Shown here piece after piece: positions 32,926 through 40,031 of a stretch of 64,000 nt of DNA; the stretch's first letter is position 1, and every line of letters starts with the position of its first letter. The position numbers were made by a program, and so were the translations under genes. Source of the DNA: Paenibacillus typhae (GTDB lineage: Bacteria > Bacillota > Bacilli > Paenibacillales > Paenibacillaceae); the NCBI RefSeq assembly GCF_900099765.1, contig NZ_FNDX01000002.1, positions 124,001-188,000 of the forward strand, written 5' to 3'. A model generated the notes under the pieces. That model ran no database searches and had not been told where the DNA came from. It was given only the letters and a program-made list of their open reading frames with translations.

Positions 32926-33081
32926 CTTGAGCAAACCCATGAGTTAGGTTTACTGCATATTTGCTCAAGAAGGGAGAATGTTATCTTCTATCAGAAGATA
33001 CTACAGGCAATGAGGTATTTAGTATACAGTTGGACTCACAATATTTATCGGAGGTCATTCTGGTAATCGGTCGGTATATTG

Positions 33082-33174
33082 ACGCTTATTGTAACAACCG
33101 CTGTTGCCAGATATATCGAACGCGGAGCCATGATGGAAGAGGGGGGTGATCGCAATGACGGGCGAATTGATTAG
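33082..33174 (+). pseudogene. mrpF C-terminal remnant
   Basis: TLIVTTAVARYIERGAMMEE matches the last helix and tail of MnhF/MrpF subunits; the first two helices are not found. It overlaps the start of the mrpG remnant as intact mrpF and mrpG usually do. The sequence from 32926 to 33081 is open in places but unrecognised. Confidence 0.55.
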
Positions 33175-33351
33175 TTCCATTCTGGTAGTCTTTGGTGCCA
33201 TTTTCTGTGCTCTTAGTGCGTTCGCTTAAATCCGGCCCGATGTGTATCTGCGTTCGCATGCTGCTACCAAAAGCGCAACCTTCGGGATACTTTGTTTGTT
33301 AGGGAGCGTCTTACCGTTCTGGTGTTCCTATGTGGCAGTCCTTAATTCCTA
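33155..33351 (+). pseudogene. mrpG remnant, frameshifted
   Basis: MTGELISSILVVFGAIFCAL is the start of MnhG/MrpG and is stopped at SAFA. A shifted frame continues IRPDVYLRSHAATKSATFGI and ends in an unrelated tail. The Leu of the usual IRLPDVY is deleted and the C-terminal helix is lost. Confidence 0.7.
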
Positions 33352-33366
33352 AGGCAATGAGCCTTT

Positions 33367-33807
33367 TTACAAATATTTACTAATTAACGATCTATAAAGC
33401 ACTATAACTGTATAGGCCACAAGATATGAGATTAATGTCCAGCCTATGTTCCAGTGATTTCCATATGATACAATTCCAGTTGAAAATGCGCCATATTCCA
33501 TTAGTGTTGTTAAGACGCTGTACAAAGCTACCACTGCTAAAGTAGAATGTTTATTCTTATTAATCCCGCTAATCATAAAGCATACAAGAACAGGGTAGAT
33601 GCCAAAATCAAACGGAAGGGCAGCGATGTTATACGGGTGTATGCTCCAGAAATCGAAATGAAAACCAACGATATTCATTAACATTGCAACACTTGTGACA
33701 ATTGGGGTATACACAATAAGGAGCTGGACATTTTTTCTTAATATATAGATGCATATACCCCAAGGAATGATAAACGCAATTAATAAATAGAAGAGAAATC
33801 GTTCAAT
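33367..33807 (-). CDS. CBO0543-like membrane protein
   Basis: With an ATT start at 33807, 8 nt after AGGGGG, the frame gives about 146 residues; the first ATG in frame (33714) would lose the first helix. Four or five helices and the FDFWSIHPYN..PFDFGIYP..F segments typical of the CBO0543 family of uncharacterised Firmicute membrane proteins. Function unknown. Confidence 0.6.
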   Translation of the reverse strand: MERFLFYLLIAFIIPWGICIYILRKNVQLLIVYTPIVTSVAMLMNIVGFHFDFWSIHPYNIAALPFDFGIYPVLVCFMISGINKNKHSTLAVVALYSVLTTLMEYGAFSTGIVSYGNHWNIGWTLISYLVAYTVIVLYRSLISKYL

Positions 33808-34345
33808 CTTTAATTCCCCCTAACAATATATTTAACTATTTACCATTATTATTCCCACCGCTTTCACTTTTAACCTATCAATTGTAAGATCGTGAAAATA
33901 TGTTTTCATTGCCGACTTGAGGGTTGAGCAATTACATCAATAACCGGTTTTTTAATTACGTAAAATACTGTTTTGACGAATATTATGAGATCTAATTGCG
34001 GTTTTCATTTAATGTTAATATCTTTTCAAACCCACCATATATGGTAGAATTATATCGTTAGACGGAACAGATAGCCTAATTAACTTCAATCTACCGCTAT
34101 CGAAAAATTGCTTCTGCTTCCGCAATTTTCTTTTTGAAGCAGATCGAGCACAACTTTCTGAACATCTTTATCCAATGAAGTTCACCTTCAAATAAGCGAT
34201 AAAAATTGTGGAGCCGGATCTTTAACAATGTAGAGAAATGGTTCATCGACAGGTTATAGATGTGTTAGTTAGAAGCCTTGAAAAGCTATTGCTGTATACA
34301 GATAATTCAGAAAATAGTTAGACCGAGGATTTTAGTCGAAGGAAG
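33808..34345. other. AT-rich gap before the candidate defence operon
   Basis: No gene seen. ACCATATATGGT (34034-34045) is a perfect 12-bp palindrome abutting a possible -10 (TAGAAT). AAAATTGC/GCAATTTT (34104-34129) forms a hairpin followed by CTTTTT. A promoter with an operator and a leader hairpin for the operon at 34352 is possible. Confidence 0.4.
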
Positions 34346-34351
34346 GTGTAT

Positions 34352-35209
34352 GTGCTGACGGATATAAATGAACAAATAATAAACGAAAAAACTGAAATGA
34401 CTATATTCTTTTGGAATATTGGAAAAAAAGATTTGTCTGATTCATTAAACGCCTTATTAACTGAGAATTCTATGGATGTTTTGATTTTCAGCGAAGCAAA
34501 TACCTCTATTAGAGAGAGCTTAAATAAAACTTTAATACCTTTAGGATTTAAAAGTCGAACTCCATTAAAAGGGGCGGTTAGAGTATCAATATTTGATCGA
34601 TTACCCAATGTTATTTATTGCCGTGTAGATCAATATCAGACCTTCGTCATATATGAGCTTCAAGGAGTAAAATTGCTGGTAGTAGGAATTCATCTTCTCT
34701 CACCTATTTCAGCTCCTATTGACGATAGGTATGTTGATGCTACAAAACAAAATGAGAATATTGAAAGAATTGAAACTGAGTGGGGGATAAATAAAACAAT
34801 AGTAATAGGAGACTTTAATATGAATCCTTTTGACAGAGGGATGATCAGTGAAAAAGCTTTTAAAGCAACTCATTGTAAACAAACAGTGGTATCAAATAAA
34901 ACTAAGAAACCATATTACTTTAACCCATCATGGAGAGCCTTTGCAAATGATCTTACATTAGAAAGCAATAATGCTCCTCCTGGAACAATTCATTTTATCC
35001 CCCGAAACAAAGATTCAGATGTTAACTTTTGGCATGTATTTGACCAGGTCTTGATCCGCAGCAAACTATTTTCTGAGTTATCTGATAGCTATCAGATCTT
35101 ATTCAAATGGAATGAGCACTTTTTGTTAACCGAAAATTTAATCCCCGACCGCATAAGTTATTCGGATCACTTACCTATAAAATACACAATAACTTTCCAA
35201 GAAAATTAA
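34352..35209 (+). CDS. Endonuclease/exonuclease/phosphatase (EEP) family protein
   Basis: About 285 residues, GTG start after GGAAGG (an upstream in-frame GTG at 34346 is an alternative). Metal-site motifs of the DNase I-like fold are in order: FFWNIGKK, Glu in IFSEANT, GIHLLSP, GDFNMNPFD, and the last SDHLPIKY with the Asp-His pair. No signal peptide, so cytoplasmic. First of three AT-rich genes in the same direction. A nuclease role in defence is inferred from the neighbours only. Confidence 0.75.
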   Translation: MLTDINEQIINEKTEMTIFFWNIGKKDLSDSLNALLTENSMDVLIFSEANTSIRESLNKTLIPLGFKSRTPLKGAVRVSIFDRLPNVIYCRVDQYQTFVIYELQGVKLLVVGIHLLSPISAPIDDRYVDATKQNENIERIETEWGINKTIVIGDFNMNPFDRGMISEKAFKATHCKQTVVSNKTKKPYYFNPSWRAFANDLTLESNNAPPGTIHFIPRNKDSDVNFWHVFDQVLIRSKLFSELSDSYQILFKWNEHFLLTENLIPDRISYSDHLPIKYTITFQEN

Positions 35210-35242
35210 ATAACTTTAAGTAATGTTTGGAGGGAGAGCGAT

Positions 35243-35989
35243 ATGAATGATTTCCCAAAACCTTTAAGTGAAGTTGAAGAAAAAGAACTATTAAATGCTA
35301 TGTCAGAGGGAGATTTGGTTTCGCGTAAATTATTGATTGAACATAATTTACGTTTAGTTAATCATATAGTAAAAAAATTTGATAACGACACTCAAGACTT
35401 CGAGGACTTAATTTCCATTGGAGTACAGGGTTTAATTAAAGCGATAGATACCTTTGAAATTAATAGAGGTGTTAAATTAGCTACATATGCGGCAAGATGT
35501 ATTGAAAATGAAATCCTTATATATCTACGTTCGAAAAAAGAGTACGACTCTGAGTTGAGTGAAAGTAGCACCCAACATGAAATCCAAAAATTCATTAGTA
35601 ATAATAATCTCACGATTAAAATATACAATACAACAAATGAAGTCTTGTCGTTTAATCATATTAATAAAATTATCATTTCTATAAATGAGATAATGAAAAA
35701 AGTTACGACAAAATTAAATTTTCAGTTATGTATTGTTAAATCTAACGATAACTATTTAACAATTCAATTGGATTCAATAATAAAAGATCCTTATCTATAC
35801 GAGTTAAATATCTTCACAATAGTCTTTTTAATGAATGATAATGATGAGTTCAGTTATGAAATAATATATAATTTTGAATCAAAAGTTGTATCGGATATTA
35901 TTCTTTTACAGACTTATATTACAGAGGCCATTATTGAAAATATAGAAAACAGAAATAGCAACAGCATCTCATTATCACCACCTATTTAA
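35243..35989 (+). CDS. Sigma-70 region-2 protein with a novel C-terminal domain
   Basis: 248 residues, SD GGAGGGAG. Residues about 8-100 are an excellent match to region 1.2-2.4 of sporulation-type sigma factors: [60 protein letters not shown]. After [12 protein letters not shown] the similarity ends. The remaining 150 residues are Ile/Asn-rich with predicted beta strands and no region 4 helix-turn-helix. So it could bind core polymerase and a -10 element but cannot read a -35 box in the usual way. Between the EEP and SIR2 genes with gaps of 33 and 88 bp. Confidence 0.8.
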   Translation: MNDFPKPLSEVEEKELLNAMSEGDLVSRKLLIEHNLRLVNHIVKKFDNDTQDFEDLISIGVQGLIKAIDTFEINRGVKLATYAARCIENEILIYLRSKKEYDSELSESSTQHEIQKFISNNNLTIKIYNTTNEVLSFNHINKIIISINEIMKKVTTKLNFQLCIVKSNDNYLTIQLDSIIKDPYLYELNIFTIVFLMNDNDEFSYEIIYNFESKVVSDIILLQTYITEAIIENIENRNSNSISLSPPI

Positions 35990-36077
35990 ATACTTCATTA
36001 CTTACCGAAAAATAGAGATCCAGTAGAATTACATCACTGAATTATCGAATGACTCATTCACGAGTGGAGGTTTTGAT

Positions 36078-37211
36078 TTGTCAAAAATAGTCCTTCTGAC
36101 TGGAAATGGATTATCTGTTGCTTTAAGCAGTGAGTTTTCAATGCCCAATATAACAAGAAAGTTTTTTGAGCGCTTGGGAGAAGAGCATAGAAGATTCATT
36201 GAACACCATATGATGGATAAACTTAATCTTGTTGATTTTGAAGAATGCATAGCCATTATTGAAAAATTGTACGATACACTCCATTTTCATCAATCTTTTT
36301 ATACAAACGGTATTACAGGGGAAAAGGTGCTTAGTGCATACAACCTAAATATTGTAGAACTATTAAAACATGAGAATTCTATTCGAGAATCGATTCATAC
36401 GTATATGGCTATAATTCTGAATATAGTAAACTGGAATGTTAAAAAACATTCAATTGATTCTAAACTTAAAGACTTTGTAAAATGGCTCGATTCCATTATT
36501 AAGGAACACAATCAGGTCGAACTTTTTACATTAAATTATGATTTGCTTCTTGAGTCAATTCTTATTGACTTAGCTCCTCATAAATTTTTAGAATATTATC
36601 ATCAAGCCGGACAATGGTTCACTGTGAATAAAGAAGTGTCTCGATACTATTTTAATCCCGATAAAGTTAAAAAGCAGCGACATAAGCAAGAATGTAATAC
36701 CAGACTTTACCACCTGCACGGGTCAGTTTCTTCTTTTAAAGATTTAAAAAACATGAAGATATTTAAAGTTAAAAACGATGTGATAAAAAAACATGATATC
36801 TACCATCGAATTTCGGAACTGATGATAGTACCTTCGATCATAACAGGAGGTCGAAAGACTGATAAAATTAAAGAAACTCCATTTAATTTTTATTACGATC
36901 AATTTGTAAAAATGATGAATGACAGAACAAATCTTTGTGAAGAACTTATTATTATTGGATATAGTTTTAGGGACGTACATATAAATAGTGCAATTGCAAA
37001 AAGAATGCACCTTGCATATTCTAAAGATGATTGCAGCCCATTGAAGATATTAATCGTGGATTATGCTATGTCTGAAGAGGGGAAAGAGAATTTTATCAAT
37101 CAAGTAAATTTCGCTTTAGGACTCGGTGAAGACTCTGAAAATCGATTTCAATTAAACGACCCCCGAATTTCATTTGAAGGAGCAAACAGCATTCTACGTT
37201 ATTATACGTAG
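36078..37211 (+). CDS. SIR2-like NAD-hydrolase-type protein
   Basis: 377 residues from TTG with GGAGG 8-9 nt upstream. SIR2_2-type motifs: GNGLS at 9-13, TLNYD near 150, catalytic His in YHLHGS near 213, and IIGYSFRD near 298. This form occurs in anti-phage systems (Thoeris, DSR, SIR2-HerA and others) as an NADase effector. No transmembrane or second domain visible. The gene ends in a perfect bidirectional terminator. Likely the effector of the three-gene cluster. Confidence 0.85.
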   Translation: MSKIVLLTGNGLSVALSSEFSMPNITRKFFERLGEEHRRFIEHHMMDKLNLVDFEECIAIIEKLYDTLHFHQSFYTNGITGEKVLSAYNLNIVELLKHENSIRESIHTYMAIILNIVNWNVKKHSIDSKLKDFVKWLDSIIKEHNQVELFTLNYDLLLESILIDLAPHKFLEYYHQAGQWFTVNKEVSRYYFNPDKVKKQRHKQECNTRLYHLHGSVSSFKDLKNMKIFKVKNDVIKKHDIYHRISELMIVPSIITGGRKTDKIKETPFNFYYDQFVKMMNDRTNLCEELIIIGYSFRDVHINSAIAKRMHLAYSKDDCSPLKILIVDYAMSEEGKENFINQVNFALGLGEDSENRFQLNDPRISFEGANSILRYYT

Positions 37212-37213
37212 AA

Positions 37214-37252
37214 AAAGAAAGAGAGTACCTTCTAGTACTCTCTTTCTTTTTA
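37214..37252. terminator. Bidirectional terminator between the SIR2 and Ku genes
   Basis: A perfect 15-bp stem (AAAGAAAGAGAGTAC and complement) with a 6-nt loop, T tract on the right and A tract on the left, serves both convergent genes. Confidence 0.85.
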
Positions 37253-38071
37253 TCCCAACTTTTCTTCACTATTCTGAGCAACTTGCCTTGGCTTTGATTT
37301 GCTCTTACTCATTTTAACACTTTTCTGAAGCGCCTCCAGTAAGTCAATAACTACCTCAGCTTCTTGTGTTGGTTTAGAGATGATCTGTTGACCAGCAATC
37401 TTAGACTGTATGGCTGCTTGTAGTCTTTCTTGTTCAGGATTGGAGAGAGAGGCTATATCCGATTTACCTGACATCCCCTTAACAATCTGTAAGGCCAGCT
37501 TCAGTTGGTTTTCATCAATAGAAGTACTGTTTGATAAGTTTGGGACATTAGTGATCGGTCTAATCTCATTAGCGTAATGCATGGTGGCCAGTTGAATGCA
37601 ATTCCCATTAAGAGGTTTCATTACACATAGTTTCGTATTTGAGCGAAGAGTAAGTTTGCCTATTGCCAATCGTTTAGAAGTCTCAAGAGCCTTTAGAAAT
37701 AAGAAGTACGCATTACTTCCATGGGTATCCGGACCAAGGAAGTAAGTTTTCTGAGTAAACATCAGGTCAATCTGATCCTCTTTAATAAAATCAATGATGT
37801 TAATTCTTTTGCTGGATTCATCTTGAATTTTATCCAATTCTTCTTTTTCAAAAGTTACATACTGATTTGTATCAATTGGATAGCCCTTGATAATTGCCTC
37901 CTGTTCTACGGAAGTCCCACAAGAGGGGCAAAACCTCTGATTTTTAATTGACCCATGGCAATTGCGATGAAGCAATTGAAGAGCAATCTCTTTCTCCTCG
38001 GTAGCTGCATAGAGTTTGACGGGTACATGTACAAGCCCAAAGCTGACCGCGCCTTTCCATATGGTATGCAT
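37250..38071 (-). CDS. ku: Bacterial non-homologous end-joining protein Ku
   Basis: 273 residues. Opens MHTIWKGAVSFGLVHVPVKLY, as bacterial Ku proteins do, with CPSCGTSVE-type insertion, then the Ku core and a Lys/Ser-rich C-terminus. TAGGAGGG precedes the ATG. Ku binds double-strand ends and recruits LigD; no ligD is in this window. Presence on a transposon beside tns genes is noteworthy. Confidence 0.9.
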   Translation of the reverse strand: MHTIWKGAVSFGLVHVPVKLYAATEEKEIALQLLHRNCHGSIKNQRFCPSCGTSVEQEAIIKGYPIDTNQYVTFEKEELDKIQDESSKRINIIDFIKEDQIDLMFTQKTYFLGPDTHGSNAYFLFLKALETSKRLAIGKLTLRSNTKLCVMKPLNGNCIQLATMHYANEIRPITNVPNLSNSTSIDENQLKLALQIVKGMSGKSDIASLSNPEQERLQAAIQSKIAGQQIISKPTQEAEVVIDLLEALQKSVKMSKSKSKPRQVAQNSEEKLG

Positions 38072-38167
38072 AGAAAATCCCTCCTAACATTTATTAGGAA
38101 TTCATTCCCATAATTGAAGACAAATAAACCGTAACCCTTGGCGTGGATTGCGATTATAGTTAAAACG

Positions 38168-38509
38168 CTATTTTTCAAAAAACTCATCTAAGAATAGTTG
38201 GACTTTGCGAAGATCGCTTTTCTTTAAACTTATCAGGATATCAACCAATTGATTTAACATGATGTCTTTTTCATTCAGCACTGATTTTTGATGTCTTGTA
38301 TAGGAGAACAGATCGATAATAGGTACCTCTAATGCGTCAGCAATTTTAATTAAATTGATTAGGGTAATATTTTTTTCTGCTCTCTCAACGCCGCCTATGT
38401 AGGAAAAATGAAAGCCGGCCTTTTCACCCAGCTGTTCTTGTGACAAACCTTTTGATTTCCGGATATCACGGACACGCTGTCCTATCTTCTTCATTACGGA
38501 AGTTTCCAT
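38168..38509 (-). CDS. XRE-family transcriptional regulator
   Basis: 113 residues. N-terminal helix-turn-helix (IGQRVRDIRKSKGLSQEQLGEKAGFHFSYIGGVERAEKNI), and a short C-terminal helical region. The ATG at 38509 follows GAGGTGTAAC; the longer frame to 38650 is not needed. The divergent region toward 38645 holds ATACATGTAT (38553-38562), a possible operator. Confidence 0.8.
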   Translation of the reverse strand: METSVMKKIGQRVRDIRKSKGLSQEQLGEKAGFHFSYIGGVERAEKNITLINLIKIADALEVPIIDLFSYTRHQKSVLNEKDIMLNQLVDILISLKKSDLRKVQLFLDEFFEK

Positions 38510-38644
38510 TGTTACACCTCTTGATGTAAGTGTAAACAATGGGGAAGAAGCGATACATGTATGTATATAAGTCATTTGATAAAATTGATATGTATACGTA
38601 TTATTTATTTCGGATTTGGCGATAGTATTAATGAGGTGATGGAG

Positions 38645-38965
38645 GTGCAAATAACAGAGCGTTTGGAAGTTAGTGTAGCTTATATAACTGCTAAAGGAAT
38701 TAAATTTAATGATTTATACTATACAAACGGTAAGATGATTCAGCTTGGTTGGTTTGAAAGAGCACTAAAAAAGGGGGAGTGGAAGGTCCCCATTATTTAC
38801 GACCCTATAGATGTTTCAGAAATATATATATTACATCTATATCAAGTAATAAATGCTTCCGCAATAAGTTTGAGCGATTATAAGATTAATTCAGATATCC
38901 AAAAGCTATATTTTGAAGCGGTTCAATTATTGAAAACCAGGCTGAAGGGAGACAGCAAAGAGTAG
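38645..38965 (+). CDS. Stand-alone TnsB/Mu-transposase C-terminal-like protein
   Basis: 106 residues from GTG (ATG 38639 abuts the SD). VTAKGIKFNDLYYT..GWFERALKKGEWKVPIIYDPIDVSEIYI resembles the beta-barrel that follows the DDE domain in Mu/TnsB-type integrases (family pattern GI-x-F-x-x-LYY, WF-x-x-A, W-x-V-x-x-x-YDP, IY). No catalytic domain is attached. It may be a relic of yet another Tn7-like element or a kept small regulator that competes with TnsB. It does not match the C-terminus of the intact TnsB here closely. Confidence 0.6.
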   Translation: MQITERLEVSVAYITAKGIKFNDLYYTNGKMIQLGWFERALKKGEWKVPIIYDPIDVSEIYILHLYQVINASAISLSDYKINSDIQKLYFEAVQLLKTRLKGDSKE

Positions 38966-38976
38966 AGGTAACCTAC

Positions 38977-39189
38977 TTAGGGCATTAAGTCATGTATAGA
39001 AATTTTGAGGGCATCAGCAATTCGATACAAGTAATGAATTCTTACTGGTTGGCGACCAGCCTCGATGTTTGTAATGGTTGGTCTGGAGAGTTGAATCATT
39101 AGTGATAGAGCTTCTTGAGTTAATCCAAGCTTTTCTCTGTTAATGCGTATTAAATCACCAATCTCTCTATAACACGAACGACTATTCAT
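38977..39189 (-). CDS. Small XRE regulator divergent from tnsA
   Basis: 70 residues, nearly only a helix-turn-helix (IGDLIRINREKLGLTQEALS..RPTITNIEAGRQPVRIHYLYRIADAL). SD GAGGAGC precedes the ATG. Its position, divergent from the tns operon with a dyad between, suggests it represses transposition genes. Confidence 0.8.
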   Translation of the reverse strand: MNSRSCYREIGDLIRINREKLGLTQEALSLMIQLSRPTITNIEAGRQPVRIHYLYRIADALKISIHDLMP

Positions 39190-39202
39190 ACATAACAGCT
39201 CC

Positions 39203-39244
39203 TCTCGTAATCTATTAACCCTAGTATTGCCGGATTACAAGAGA
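39203..39244. promoter_or_regulatory. Inverted repeat between xre and tnsA
   Basis: CTCTCGTAATC (39203-39213) and GATTACAAGAGA (39233-39244) are inverted copies with one extra base and one change, about 30 bp between arm starts. Likely operator of the small XRE protein. Confidence 0.4.
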
Positions 39245-39344
39245 AATAGAACATTATTTTCAACTTTCGAGCCTATGATTAAAAGTTATACAAATAGGAA
39301 ATACAGATGTATAAAATCAAAAAGGTTTAGGAATGAAACATTAA

Positions 39345-40031
39345 ATGAAAAATCGACAGTTACCCTATATCCCTATTGTCATGCCCAGAAGTAAGAAGTA
39401 TGGAAGCAATTACTGGAACAGTAGGGGACTTAAAGTAGACAGAGATGTAATTCTCTATAGTGATCTTGAATATGACCATTGGGTGAGAATGGAGACTACT
39501 CCAGATGTGATCGAATATTGTGAACAACCATTAGAAATCAATTATGTTCTAAATGAAAAACGACATAAAACAATATTTGATATGTGTGTGCTTCATAAGG
39601 ATGGTATTCGGATTTTTATTGAAGTGAAATATGAGAAAGACCTGAAACCAACTAGCCGGAAGTACGATGTTACCATGCGGCAGATTGAAGCACAGAGGGA
39701 ATGGTGCCGTCTTAATAACGTACTACACGAAGTAAGAACAGAGAAATACATCAGGACAGGCCCATATGCAATAGAAAACCGGTTGAAAATTTTAAAGAGC
39801 ATAACAAATCAAAAAGTACCGCATTTTCTTCAGAATGTCTCCGATAGGATTGGTAACCACAAGATAAGTATCAGAAATCTCGTTAAAAATTTGATGAACT
39901 TAGGTTTTTACGATGTGTTTTTGGCTTGTTATTGGCTTTATTATTTGGGGACAATCAACGCTGACTTAGACTCAGCAATTTGGAATTTGGATATGGAGGT
40001 GTGGAAGGTTGAGCCGAACAAGAATTATTGA
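39345..40031 (+). CDS. tnsA: Tn7-like transposition endonuclease TnsA
   Basis: 228 residues. The restriction-like catalytic set is visible: Glu42 in DLEYDHW, Asp79 in TIFDMCV and Glu93-Val-Lys95 in IFIEVKYE, followed by a C-terminal helical domain that in Tn7 contacts TnsC. TnsA cuts the 5' ends so that the element leaves by cut-and-paste rather than by cointegrate formation. The 3' end overlaps tnsB by 23 bp. Confidence 0.92.
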   Translation: MKNRQLPYIPIVMPRSKKYGSNYWNSRGLKVDRDVILYSDLEYDHWVRMETTPDVIEYCEQPLEINYVLNEKRHKTIFDMCVLHKDGIRIFIEVKYEKDLKPTSRKYDVTMRQIEAQREWCRLNNVLHEVRTEKYIRTGPYAIENRLKILKSITNQKVPHFLQNVSDRIGNHKISIRNLVKNLMNLGFYDVFLACYWLYYLGTINADLDSAIWNLDMEVWKVEPNKNY

